A stretch of 64,000 nt of DNA from CAZFHP01 sp964519365 (GTDB lineage Bacteria > Babelota > Babeliae > Babelales > RVW-14), in contig CAZFHP010000001.1 of the NCBI GenBank assembly GCA_964519365.1, forward strand, positions 1 through 64,000, read 5' to 3'. Within the stretch, counting starts at the first letter, position 1. Each line of letters begins with the position of its first letter. The notes beneath the pieces were generated by a model that did not search any database, was not told the origin of the DNA, and worked only from the letters and a program-made list of their open reading frames with translations. This document shows positions 55,824-64,000 of the stretch, one piece after another. The position numbers and the translations under genes are program-made.

Positions 55824-56378
55824 ATGAAGCAATACATAAAAAAAGCATTTTGTACAAAGATATTATTTGCTTTTATCGCCCTTGCGCTTTTTTCTTTACA
55901 TGTTTCTTGTAAGCAGGCTCCTGTTAATACTCAAACTCCTGTTCTTCGTGCCGCAAAAACATATGGCCAGGCAACTGTTGCCAATCTTATTAGCGTATAC
56001 GATGGCGATACGTTTAAAGTTAACATACATAATTATCCGGCAATCATAGGCGAAAATATAAGTATTAGAATAAATGGCATCGATACCCCTGAGATAAGAA
56101 ACAAAGATGAATTTCTTAAAGCAAAAGCATACGAAGCTCGTGATTTTGCATATAAGCTTTTAAGCTCAGCACAAAAAATCACACTTAAAAATATGCAGCG
56201 AGGGAAATATTTTAGAATTATAGCAGACGTTATACTTGACGATACCATAGATTTAGCCCAAGAACTAATCAAAGCCCGGCTCGCACAGCCATATGATGGA
56301 GGACCTCGTCCAAGCTGGGATGGCTTTTTTGATACAAAAAATATGACCCAGCAAAAACAGTTACAACAAACCCAATAA
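55824..56378 (+). CDS. SNase-like nuclease lipoprotein
   Basis: 184 residues. N-terminal lipoprotein signal ending LHVSC (Cys ~29). The mature domain is thermonuclease-like: VYDGDTFKV, IRINGIDTPEI and RGKYFRIIADVIL hold the Ca-binding Asp and the Arg/Glu positions of the staphylococcal nuclease active site. LAQELIKARLAQPYDGG is the usual last helix. A membrane-tethered nuclease could salvage nucleotides from host DNA/RNA (inference). Confidence 0.85.
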   Translation: MKQYIKKAFCTKILFAFIALALFSLHVSCKQAPVNTQTPVLRAAKTYGQATVANLISVYDGDTFKVNIHNYPAIIGENISIRINGIDTPEIRNKDEFLKAKAYEARDFAYKLLSSAQKITLKNMQRGKYFRIIADVILDDTIDLAQELIKARLAQPYDGGPRPSWDGFFDTKNMTQQKQLQQTQ

Positions 56379-56398
56379 TAAACGAAAGACTCGGGTGC

Positions 56399-57667
56399 AT
56401 GATAATTAAACATAACAAAATAAATTTTAACGTGTTTTATTTTCTTCTCGTTGTTTTATGTGCTTGTTTTACATGTCATGCACAACAAAACACGTGCCAG
56501 TTTAACTACACGTTCAAAACAGAAGTAGTTTATAACGACACACACGGCTTTGAAGTTTCTGATACAATCGAACGCTTTGCTCGAGAACAAAATAAGTACT
56601 TAAACAAGTCACGTTATTTTGATTCAAAATTTATTCGCAAACCAAAAGAAGTTCGCAAATATCACACAAAACAAAAGCATAATACAGGTGACGTTGGGCA
56701 ATTAATAGATATTTACACAGAAGATGGACAATGGGTCCCATGTACATATTTCGACAGAAATAGCGATACACTTTTAATCGTCGGCGAGGGTTTTACCAAC
56801 GAACGGGAAGTTATGACACCGTTCGTTGATATGTTTGATTGTGACATTGTCTTATTTGACTTTAGAGGCCAAGGCTATAAACCATTTGATATAAAAAATC
56901 CTGAAACCTGGCCATTAGACCTGGCACAAGTAAGCTTTGGCATGGACTCTGAAATCTGCACACTGGGACAAGATGAAGAAAAAGACGTATTTGCTGTTAT
57001 CGATTATTTTAAAACGAAAAAAAACTATAAGCATGTTAATGGCGTTTCAGTGTGCTACGCATCATTTATTTTCTTAAAAGCAGAAGCGCTCAGGCCAGGG
57101 CTTTTTGATAAAATTGTCGTCGATGGTTGTTGGATTTCGGTACCCCTAATTGTTGAAAAATTAAAAAAAGACCCCAAAATGATCTTTAGCCCACAATACG
57201 GTGGATGGTCCAAAACGTGGCCTTGTTCTCAAAAATGGTGCGGCGACTTGTTGGAATTTTTAGCAGACGCCGTCTGGAAGTTACCATTTAACAACGTGTC
57301 TCTTTTAGATTATCTGCCAAAAATTAAAAATACCCCCGTGTTATTTTTCTATGGCAAAGACGATCTTATGGTAACCAGAAACGAATTTGAGCAGCTATGG
57401 GAAGCTCTTGGAACTCGTGAAAAAGTTGCGATAATTACATCAAACCCACATGTACGTAATCACCTTAAGCAAAAAGAGTTTTATAAACTCGCATGTGATC
57501 TATTTTTCGATCTTTCTCCTGCACAATGCGTTGAGCACTTGAAAAGCATACATAACGTAGTAGACTATCACACAGAAAAGTTATTGAAATACAAAGGAAA
57601 CAAAAACCCTTCGAGACGCTCCCCTTCGCAAGCTCAGGATTCGCTCCTCAGGGCGAACGGGAGATAA
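56399..57667 (+). CDS. Secreted alpha/beta-hydrolase-like protein
   Basis: 422 residues. Signal peptide FYFLLVVLCACFTCHAQ. TLLIVGEGFTNEREVM, IVLFDFRGQGYKPFD and the nucleophile elbow NGVSVCYAS (G-x-S-x-C rather than G-x-S-x-G) suggest the alpha/beta hydrolase fold; PVLFFYGKDDLMV supplies the acid and SNPHVRNHL the His. The last ~20 codons lie in a REP-like repeat, so the C-terminus is recent. Possibly a lipase or peptidase for host material. Confidence 0.72.
   Translation: MIIKHNKINFNVFYFLLVVLCACFTCHAQQNTCQFNYTFKTEVVYNDTHGFEVSDTIERFAREQNKYLNKSRYFDSKFIRKPKEVRKYHTKQKHNTGDVGQLIDIYTEDGQWVPCTYFDRNSDTLLIVGEGFTNEREVMTPFVDMFDCDIVLFDFRGQGYKPFDIKNPETWPLDLAQVSFGMDSEICTLGQDEEKDVFAVIDYFKTKKNYKHVNGVSVCYASFIFLKAEALRPGLFDKIVVDGCWISVPLIVEKLKKDPKMIFSPQYGGWSKTWPCSQKWCGDLLEFLADAVWKLPFNNVSLLDYLPKIKNTPVLFFYGKDDLMVTRNEFEQLWEALGTREKVAIITSNPHVRNHLKQKEFYKLACDLFFDLSPAQCVEHLKSIHNVVDYHTEKLLKYKGNKNPSRRSPSQAQDSLLRANGR
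57606..57663 (+). repeat. REP-like inverted repeat at a gene end
   Basis: Begins CCCTTCGAGACGCT and ends CCTCAGGGCGAACGGGAG; the outer arms (CCCTTCG / CGAACGGG) are complementary with one mismatch and the inner CTTCGCAAGCTCAGG resembles the common CCCTTCGACAAGCTCAGG repeat of many bacteria. It encodes the final residues of the upstream protein. Confidence 0.65.
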
Positions 57668-57707
57668 ATAAGTTCTCGAACTTTTTTCAAAAACCAAAGT
57701 CTATTGT

Positions 57708-59225
57708 ATGAAAATACGCAAAATTCTCATCGCAAACAGAAGCGAAGTTGCCCTTCGCATACAACACACATGTCGAACGTTGGACATAAAAACTATCGCT
57801 ATCTATGCACCACAAGACGTAACGCTTTCTTATGTTTGCCAGGCAGACGAAGCGTATTGTTTATCTCAAGATGGCGCCCTTGGGTATTTTAATGCCAACA
57901 AGATTATTGCAATCGCAAAAAAAGCTCATGTCTGTGCCATTCACCCCGGGTACGGGTTTTTATCAGAAAATGCTGATTTCGCCCAAAAAGTAATCGATGC
58001 TGGTATTATATGGATCGGGCCCAGTCCCAAACAAATTGCTTTGATGGCAGACAAAAACAAAGCTCGAACGCTCGCACAAAAAGCTGGCGTTCCCGTTATC
58101 CCAGGCGAAAAAGTATCGCTAGATAACGCACATGCATACGAACAGATTTGTTCTTATGCAACAAACATAGGTTACCCCGTTTTATTAAAAGACCCCCTGA
58201 GTGGCGGGGGCAAAGCCATGCGCTCAGCCTGTGATAAGCACGAACTAAAAAAAGCATTCGATCGTGTTATAAGCGAATCCAAAACAGGAGCCCGAGAAAT
58301 TTTAATCGAAAGGCATCTAGAAAATACACGTCACGTAGAAGTTCAAATAGCAGGTGACGGCACAAATTTTGTACACCTGTATGAACGCGACTGTTCTACA
58401 CAAAGAAAATATCAAAAGATTATTGAAGAGGCTCCGTGCACGTTTATTAATAATATCACTCAGGAAAAGCTTCATAACGCAGCATGTACGTTAGCTCGCG
58501 CAGCTGCGTATAATAATATCGGCACCGTAGAATTTCTTGTCACACCAGAAGAAGATTTTTATTTTCTAGAAATGAACACACGCTTGCAAGTAGAACACGG
58601 GGTCACAGAGTTGATAACAGGAATCGATCTTGTTGCGCTACAAATCGAAATTGCTCAATCAGGCATATTACCCGTAAAGCAAAAAGATGTCTCTTGTCGT
58701 GGACATGCAATAGAGTGTCGCTTGTACGCCGAAGACGCACAAAATAACTTCTTGCCGTCAACCGGGACAATCTCTCACTTACACTTGCCCAATGGACCCT
58801 TTGTTCGATATGAACACGATTTGCACACAGATATCGATATTACACCCTATTTTGACCCCATGATCGCAAAAATACTGACCCATAATAATTCTCGAGAAAA
58901 TACACGCAAAAACATGCTTGCTATTCTCAAAAACATAGCACTTTGCGGGGTAACGACAAATCTTGACTTTTTACAAACAGTGCTAAATTCTAACGCTTTT
59001 ATACACGGGAACCTTTACACACAATATCTTAATAGTCACGATCTTAATAATCACGATCATGTACGAACACTATTAGAAATACACGAAACGGCAAAAAGTA
59101 TTCTTGAAAAAGATATCAGCACGCACGTACACAAGCTTATTGTGAGCAAACAAAAGCAAAAACAAAAAAAACAAGTACAACACGGTCCCAAACAAAACCT
59201 CTGGAAAGCGCTCCAATGGCAATAA
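57708..59225 (+). CDS. accC: Biotin carboxylase
   Basis: 505 residues. KILIANRSEVALRI, HPGYGFLSENADFA, GIPxIP-type linker, DPLSGGGKAMR (ATP lid), EFLVTPEEDFYFLEMNTRLQVEHGVTE (the family signature) and HAIECRLYAED follow. Carboxylates biotin with bicarbonate and ATP. It overlaps the biotin-carrier gene by 10 bases. The carboxyltransferase that would complete an acyl-CoA or pyruvate carboxylase is absent from the window. Confidence 0.95.
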   Translation: MKIRKILIANRSEVALRIQHTCRTLDIKTIAIYAPQDVTLSYVCQADEAYCLSQDGALGYFNANKIIAIAKKAHVCAIHPGYGFLSENADFAQKVIDAGIIWIGPSPKQIALMADKNKARTLAQKAGVPVIPGEKVSLDNAHAYEQICSYATNIGYPVLLKDPLSGGGKAMRSACDKHELKKAFDRVISESKTGAREILIERHLENTRHVEVQIAGDGTNFVHLYERDCSTQRKYQKIIEEAPCTFINNITQEKLHNAACTLARAAAYNNIGTVEFLVTPEEDFYFLEMNTRLQVEHGVTELITGIDLVALQIEIAQSGILPVKQKDVSCRGHAIECRLYAEDAQNNFLPSTGTISHLHLPNGPFVRYEHDLHTDIDITPYFDPMIAKILTHNNSRENTRKNMLAILKNIALCGVTTNLDFLQTVLNSNAFIHGNLYTQYLNSHDLNNHDHVRTLLEIHETAKSILEKDISTHVHKLIVSKQKQKQKKQVQHGPKQNLWKALQWQ

Positions 59226-59725
59226 CAAAAGATTCTGTAAAAGTTCTTGTTTGGGACGAAAAAAATAATATCCTGCTTGTTACGGTCAAAAACAAAGTAT
59301 ACAAAGCTAAGCTTGTTAAACATAACGATCATGATGTGATCTACTTGCTTAACACACAAAAAGCTTTTGCCATCGAACACAAAAAGAAAAACGCTTTAAG
59401 CCCATCAGACATGACAAAAGCAAAATCTTCTTTTTTTGAGAGTTCGCTAAAAAGCCCCCTGGCGGGAAGAGTAACGAAAATGCTGGTAAAAACTGGCCAG
59501 GCTGTTACTAAAAATCAGCCCCTGATAATTATCGAATCTATGAAGATGGATAACGAAATTTGCGCCACTTGCAACGCTCTTGTAAAAACTATTTCAATTT
59601 CGGAAGGAAATTTGGTACAACCAGATCAAGTGCTTATATCTTTTGAAAAAAGAGAAGAAAAAAGAGAAGAAAAAGGAGAAAAGAATGCATCATCAAAAAA
59701 CAGAAATGTCCAAGAAAAAGTTTAG
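59216..59725 (+). CDS. Biotin carboxyl carrier protein
   Basis: 169 residues. The C-terminal biotinyl domain has SPLAGRVTKMLVKTGQAV and the biotin lysine in ESMKMDNEI. The N-terminal ~70 residues form a beta-rich region unlike short AccB, closer to carriers of acyl-CoA carboxylases. A low-complexity Lys/Glu tail (KREEKREEKGEKN) follows, encoded by a GAA/AAG-rich tract where the next gene begins in another frame. Confidence 0.9.
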   Translation: MAITKDSVKVLVWDEKNNILLVTVKNKVYKAKLVKHNDHDVIYLLNTQKAFAIEHKKKNALSPSDMTKAKSSFFESSLKSPLAGRVTKMLVKTGQAVTKNQPLIIIESMKMDNEICATCNALVKTISISEGNLVQPDQVLISFEKREEKREEKGEKNASSKNRNVQEKV

Positions 59726-60128
59726 AATCGGTGAACTTGCCAAAGAGCTAAAAATCAAAAAATACGTTATTCGATTCTGGGAAAAGGAGTTTGCTCTTAG
59801 CTCTGATCGTTCAGAAGGCGGCCAACGCTTTTATACACAAAAAGACCTTGATACGTTTAGTCACATCAAAGATCTTTTGTATGGACAAGGGTTTACGATA
59901 TCCGGCGCAAAGAAACAGTTAGAAGATGAGAAAACGGGAGTAAAACAAAAAACAACAAGCGCTCTTGTCTTACAAGAAAAAACAAATGTCGATTCACAAA
60001 ATATTATCGCAGCACGCAAAGAGCAACAAGTAAGTCTAGACAATTCAGAAAAATTTGATATTTTCTTGAAAGAATTAAAACAGTTAAAGAGACAATTAAT
60101 CAACTTTAAAAGCCTTCTCGATACTTAA
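59685..60128 (+). CDS. MerR-family transcriptional regulator
   Basis: Start placed at ATG 59685 with AAAGGAG before it. ~147 residues. FRIGELAKELKIKKYVIRFWEKEF and GGQRFYTQKDLDTF are the winged helix of MerR proteins; a coiled coil (QLEDEKTG, later ELKQLKRQLINFKSLLDT) follows. No Cys effector site, so a ligand other than metal. Its first 41 bases overlap the carrier gene. Confidence 0.88.
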   Translation: MHHQKTEMSKKKFRIGELAKELKIKKYVIRFWEKEFALSSDRSEGGQRFYTQKDLDTFSHIKDLLYGQGFTISGAKKQLEDEKTGVKQKTTSALVLQEKTNVDSQNIIAARKEQQVSLDNSEKFDIFLKELKQLKRQLINFKSLLDT

Positions 60129-60133
60129 ACTTT

Positions 60134-60921
60134 ATGCTTGAACATACAGGTTATAACGACACAACAGGCTTTCTTGTTATCAATAAGCCCACAGAAATCA
60201 CAAGTTTTGATTGTATTCGAAAAATAAAAAAGCTTTTTGTAAACACAAACACAAAAAGCAAAATTAAAATTGGCCATACGGGAACACTCGATGATTTTGC
60301 TCAGGGGTTATTGATTATTTGTATTGGAAGACAAGCTACACGTTATGTTCGTGACCTTATGCGCATCAAAAAAGAGTATATCGTTAAAGCAAAACTTGGC
60401 GAACTCACTGATTCATTAGATCTAACGGGCAATATCGTACAAAGCTCAGAACACACGCCCAATTTAAAGATCACAGCAAACGATATTAAAAAAGCAATTA
60501 CAGAGCTGGGAAGCTCGTATGAACAAACGCCGCCCGTTTATTCAGCACTTAAACACAAAGGCAAACCGTTATATGATTTGGTTCGTAATCAAAAATTAGC
60601 TCAAGAAAAACTTGAAAAAATAATCAAAACAAAAAAAAGAACAGTTTTTTTGTACGAGTTTGAGCTTCTTGAATTTGATGCCCCATATTTTACATTTAGA
60701 GCGTTAGTCTCAAAGGGCACGTATGTACGCTCACTAGCTAACGATATCGCCAAAAAACTTGGAACACATGCAACAACATACGAACTTACACGTTCAAAAA
60801 TTGGGAATATTTGGTTCGACGATGCGGTTGATATAAACAATATCAAAACGCTTACTGACATAAAAAATAATCTTTGGGATTTAAAAAAAATACAAGAAAA
60901 ACTGGGAATTTCTGAGAATTT

Positions 60922-60943
<22 letters not shown>
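60134..60943 (+). CDS. truB: tRNA pseudouridine-55 synthase
   Basis: 269 residues. FLVINKPTEITSFDCIRKIKK, IGHTGTLDDFAQGLL (catalytic Asp in GTLDD), YVRDLMRIKKEYIVKAKLG, LGSSYEQTPPVYSALKHKGKPLYDLVR and SKGTYVRSLANDIAKKLG are all TruB motifs. It modifies U55 of tRNAs. The last codons (CGGWI) are encoded on the antisense of tRNA-fMet, so the two genes overlap by 22 bases. Confidence 0.95.
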
Positions 60944-60998
<55 letters not shown>

Positions 60999-61074
60999 GC
61001 CAATTTTGTGAAGTGATTATGTTTTAAGTATAGACCCCAGTTTACAATTGTCAAACGATAATCAAACAAAAAGC

Positions 61075-62037
61075 TTATTTCTCTAGTGTTTTTAACAACT
61101 TACTAAAGTCCCGAGGGACTGGAAGGCTATATGCAAATGTTTGTCCTTCATACTCAAATTCAAGTTTCCATGCATGTAATGCTTGTCGTTTAATAAGCTT
61201 TGACTGAACTCCATAGGTTGCATCGCCTAAAATCCCATGACCAATCGATGCTAAATGCACACGAATTTGATGGGTTCTACCTGTCACTGGGCTAGCCGCA
61301 ACGAGTGTTGTCTCTTTGTAATACGCAAGAACGTTATAATTGGTCAAAGCTGATCTACTGCAAATGCCTAAATGCGACATTTTGTGTCTATGTACAGGAT
61401 GCCGACCAATATCATACGTAACACAACCAGTTTTATCTGGATGACCTTTGACAACGGCACAGTATGTCTTATGTATTTTTCTGTCTTTAAAAAGATTACT
61501 TAGTTTTATTTGGGCTATTTGGTTTCGTGCAACTAATATTAATCCCGAAGTATCTTTGTCTAAACGATGAACAATCCCAGGACGTTCTTTATCATCAAAC
61601 GCACATAATTCCTGAAAGTAATATAAAAGCCCTTTTACAAGAGATGGTTCTTCTGAATTTATATGCGTATTGTGCACAACAAGCCCTGCAGGTTTGTTGA
61701 TAACAAGAAAGTCTTTGTGCTCAGCAATTATCGCAAAATCTATTTTTTCTGGGGCACAGGTAAACGTATTATGCTGGGCAAAAAGTATATCAATATTATC
61801 GTTTTTGTTTACTAAATAGCTCCCCTTTGTTACAATTTTTGCATTAACATGTACATTATTTGTACGAATAAGCTTTTGAAAGTACGATCGCGAATAGTTC
61901 GGAAACAGATCAAAAAGATACTTGTCTAAGCGAACGGAAAAATCTTTGGTGTGTAAACAAAAAACAGAAAAAGACTTTTTATCACTTTGTAACATTTTCA
62001 CCCAGTTTAGTATTAGTTCGTCTATCGTATTTAACAT
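61075..62037 (-). CDS. rluD: RluD-family 23S rRNA pseudouridine synthase
   Basis: 320 residues. An N-terminal S4-type RNA-binding domain (LDKYLFDLFPNYSRSYFQKL) is followed by the catalytic domain: LVINKPAGLVVHN, GIVHRLDKDTSGLILVA (Asp in HRLDKD) and GRTHQIRVHLASIGHGILGD. Full length for RluD/RluC. The choice of RluD rather than RluC is by overall form only. Confidence 0.9.
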   Translation of the reverse strand: MLNTIDELILNWVKMLQSDKKSFSVFCLHTKDFSVRLDKYLFDLFPNYSRSYFQKLIRTNNVHVNAKIVTKGSYLVNKNDNIDILFAQHNTFTCAPEKIDFAIIAEHKDFLVINKPAGLVVHNTHINSEEPSLVKGLLYYFQELCAFDDKERPGIVHRLDKDTSGLILVARNQIAQIKLSNLFKDRKIHKTYCAVVKGHPDKTGCVTYDIGRHPVHRHKMSHLGICSRSALTNYNVLAYYKETTLVAASPVTGRTHQIRVHLASIGHGILGDATYGVQSKLIKRQALHAWKLEFEYEGQTFAYSLPVPRDFSKLLKTLEK

Positions 62038-62149
62038 AATTACTTTTTAAGTATACCGTGAAACTAGCGCTATAAGCGACTGGATATCATTAAAACATTT
62101 ATTTCGTTGCTATTTTTATGTAAAATAAATTCAAATGGGAATTTTACAT

Positions 62150-62204
62150 AGTAATGGTAGTAATAGTAGTAGTAAATCATGCTAAAATTGGGGTAAATCA
62201 TGCT
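62150..62204 (+). repeat. GTA-rich tract and direct repeat before mgtE
   Basis: A GTA/AGT-rich stretch (62150-62176) leads into GTAAATCATGCT, which occurs twice (62172-62183 and 62193-62204). The first copy supplies an ATG of a five-codon ORF, the second the real start. Confidence 0.7.
62179..62196 (+). other. Five-codon upstream ORF (MLKLG)
   Basis: ATG CTA AAA TTG GGG TAA ends 3 bases before the mgtE start; its GGGG also acts as the ribosome site for mgtE. Either a leader peptide or a by-product of the repeat. Confidence 0.35.
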
Positions 62205-63570
62205 TGAAGTAAAAAAGATACTCTTTCAAATCGAAAACAACATAAAAGCGGTCATTAATGGCAAAACACCGCTTGGCATTGATTTATGGAACATTCTTCT
62301 TGAAGAACATCCTGCTGATATAGCACTATTAATTGGACGCATTGGTGACGAACATCAAGTTACCCTTCTAAAGAAACTCCCTTTAGACCTTTCAATAGAC
62401 GTTTTTGAAAAAATACCTGAAAACCTTCAAGCCGAACTTCTTGTAGGGCTGGATATTGATCATGCAACAACTATTTTAAAACACATGCATGCTGATGAGC
62501 TAACAGATCTATTTGATAATTTGTCTGATGAAGACCTTGAAAAATACTTAAAGTTACTCCAAAAAAAGCAGCGTAATCAAATCATATCACTTTTAACATT
62601 TGATCCAGAATCCGCTGGTGGACGAATGAACAGTGACGTTATTACGTTACAAAAAGATTTTACGGTCAAAAAAAGTATCGAATTACTACAGCGATTAAGC
62701 TTACAAAAAGACCTAATGGAACGTATCTATGTTACCAATAAAGATAACGTACTCGTCGGACATATTACACTTGAACAATTAGTTTTTAATAAAGCTGAAA
62801 CGTTACTTTCACAAATTCTTCAAAAAAATGAAATCCATATTCATGTAGAAGAAGACCAAGAAGACGTTGCAAACCAAATGCAACACTACGAACTATCATC
62901 TGCCCCGGTTGTCGACAAACAAAATCACTTTCTTGGGGTTATAACAGCAAGTGATGTTGCTGAAATTATTCGGGAAGAAGAAAGTGAAGACGCATACAAA
63001 CGATTTGGTCTTTCTACTGTTGAATACAGCTACTTTGAAACCCCTACCTGGAAGCTTGTTCTTCAGCGTAGCACCTGGCTTATTGGTCTATTGCTCCTTC
63101 AGAGTGTTGCTGGCTTTGTGCTTGGGCGATATGAAAACATGCTCAAAGAATTCACGATATTATCTATCTTTCTTGGAATGCTTGTAGGAACCGGAGGCAA
63201 TGCTGGGAACCAATCTGCAACACTGGTTATTCGAGGCCTAACGACAAAAGAAATGACCAAAAATAATATTTTTAAAGTATTGTTCCGAGAATTTAGTGTT
63301 TCATTAGTCATTGCGTCACTGCTCTTTATTGTAGGCTTTGCGAGAGTTTATTATACATCTCATGATCTCATGAGTACGATTGCGATAAATGTTTCTCTTT
63401 TTCTTATCGTTATTGCTTCTATGCTCCTAGGATCAATAATTCCAATTTTGCTGCAATATTTCCATTTTGACCCAGCTCATTCAGCAGCCCCATTTCTTAC
63501 AACCATCATGGACATTTTAGGTATGATTATTTACATGTTTGTCTGTTATCACTTGCTATTTCCTGTTTAA
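62200..63570 (+). CDS. mgtE: Magnesium transporter MgtE
   Basis: 456 residues, typical for MgtE. The N-terminal superhelical domain has repeated ADxxxLxxxLxxE-type units (HPADIALLIGRI, DELTDLFDNLSDEDLEKYL). FDPESAGGRMNSD leads into two CBS domains (GHITLEQLVFN; APVVDKQNHFLGVI). Five membrane spans end the protein, with LGMLVGTGGNAGNQSATLVIRGL the ion-pore motif and DPAHSAAPFLTTIMDI a second conserved site. Imports Mg2+, gated by the cytosolic domain. Confidence 0.95.
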   Translation: MLEVKKILFQIENNIKAVINGKTPLGIDLWNILLEEHPADIALLIGRIGDEHQVTLLKKLPLDLSIDVFEKIPENLQAELLVGLDIDHATTILKHMHADELTDLFDNLSDEDLEKYLKLLQKKQRNQIISLLTFDPESAGGRMNSDVITLQKDFTVKKSIELLQRLSLQKDLMERIYVTNKDNVLVGHITLEQLVFNKAETLLSQILQKNEIHIHVEEDQEDVANQMQHYELSSAPVVDKQNHFLGVITASDVAEIIREEESEDAYKRFGLSTVEYSYFETPTWKLVLQRSTWLIGLLLLQSVAGFVLGRYENMLKEFTILSIFLGMLVGTGGNAGNQSATLVIRGLTTKEMTKNNIFKVLFREFSVSLVIASLLFIVGFARVYYTSHDLMSTIAINVSLFLIVIASMLLGSIIPILLQYFHFDPAHSAAPFLTTIMDILGMIIYMFVCYHLLFPV

Positions 63571-63746
63571 AGAGTCCAAAATATAAAACCTGCCCCTAAA
63601 ACAAACCTCCAAATTATGTCTCCCAACGGCAGAAAACCGATGGATACAAGACCTGTATGATTTTTCTCCGATCAATGTAGCCATCAGGCTTCTTCTAAAA
63701 AAAATCTTTAATCGACCGACTATTTGTTTTTATTGCGAGCTTTTTC

Positions 63747-63775
63747 TTGACAAAAACCCGTAAATTCTTTACATT
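63747..63775 (+). promoter_or_regulatory. Candidate promoter of tRNA-Lys and tRNA-Glu
   Basis: A perfect TTGACA at 63747-63752, a 17-base spacer and TACATT at 63770-63775, 41 bases upstream of tRNA-Lys. Confidence 0.65.
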
Positions 63776-63815
63776 TCAATTCATGCTTAATTACATTTAT
63801 GTGTAAGAGAAGTTA

Positions 63816-63891
63816 GAGCCGCTAGCTCAGTTGGTAGAGCAACAGCCTTTTAAGCTGTGGGTCGCAGGTTCGATCCCTGCGCGGCTCACCA
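63816..63891 (+). tRNA. tRNA-Lys (anticodon TTT)
   Basis: GAGCCGC pairs with GCGGCTC. Anticodon stem ACAGC/GCTGT encloses CTTTTAA. CCA encoded. 76 bases. Confidence 0.96.
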
Positions 63892-63905
63892 TTTTCTTTG
63901 AATGC

Positions 63906-63982
63906 GTCCCCATCGTCTAGCCAGGTTAGGACACCAGATTTTCATTCTGGTAACAGGGGTTCGAATCCCCTTGGGGACGCCA
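63906..63982 (+). tRNA. tRNA-Glu (anticodon TTC)
   Basis: GTCCCCA pairs with TGGGGAC. Anticodon stem CCAGA/TCTGG encloses TTTTCAT. CCA encoded. 14 bases after tRNA-Lys, so probably the same transcript. Confidence 0.96.
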
Positions 63983-64000
63983 TATTTCGCAAAAACAGCA

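Noticed and set aside
62041..62199. M-box or other Mg2+ riboswitch before mgtE
   Set aside because: The leader is short, AT-rich and repeat-filled; I could not see a conserved riboswitch core.

Overview
The window is AT-rich and densely packed, with several traits of a host-dependent bacterium. Many small paralogous families carry signal peptides, there are toxin-like cassettes, an ATPase resembling mitochondrial ATAD3, and almost no biosynthetic pathways apart from surface-sugar synthesis. My best guess is an amoeba-associated member of Candidatus Dependentiae (TM6). That is inferred from overall gene style only; no rRNA or other marker gene is present to prove it.

Layout. 1-4.6 kb: tandem two-gene cassettes (a toxin-like C-terminal module plus a 184-residue partner), one interrupting Sel1-repeat gene, and chimeric remnants of the same toxin gene. 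4.55-8.9 kb (minus): three tandem membrane-anchored GT11-like proteins and a secreted unknown. 9-15.6 kb: a GT-C membrane glycosyltransferase, tRNA-Val and tRNA-Asn each abutting a REP-like palindrome, a GIY-YIG protein, a cupin and an MBL hydrolase, a DUF952 lipoprotein, ArfB, a methyltransferase, and proC split by a frameshift in an A9 run. 15.8-18.6 kb (minus): two paralogous methyltransferases with signal peptides flanking a methyltransferase pseudogene. 18.7-21.3 kb: an ATAD3-like AAA ATPase and a proline-rich membrane protein in one operon. 21.3-25 kb: rubrerythrin, a small Cys protein, Nudix, an MNT/HEPN pair and a DEAD-box helicase.

25.2-53.4 kb is a large, mostly minus-strand cluster for surface glycans. 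It holds sugar-nucleotide synthesis (PseB, PseC, GNAT, PseI, a second NeuB-like synthase, a CMP-sugar synthetase, two GDP-mannose dehydratases, GDP-fucose synthase), several glycosyltransferases, methyltransferases, an exostosin-like protein, DUF6492 proteins and a PglK/MsbA-like flippase. A plus-strand UDP-glucuronate decarboxylase and a GT4 continue it to 55.7 kb. The likely product is a nonulosonate-, fucose- and xylose-containing glycan assembled on a lipid carrier and flipped by the ABC exporter.

55.8-64 kb: an SNase-like lipoprotein, a secreted alpha/beta hydrolase whose 3' end runs through a REP-like repeat, biotin carboxylase plus biotin carrier without a carboxyltransferase, a MerR regulator, TruB overlapping initiator tRNA-Met, an RluD-type pseudouridine synthase, MgtE behind a five-codon upstream ORF, and tRNA-Lys/tRNA-Glu behind a clear sigma70-type promoter.

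Most noteworthy: the toxin/partner cassette array, the ATAD3-like operon, the recurrent fusion of signal peptides to normally cytosolic enzymes (including one of two GDP-mannose dehydratases), and the SDR/ATP-grasp fusion lacking its catalytic tyrosine.
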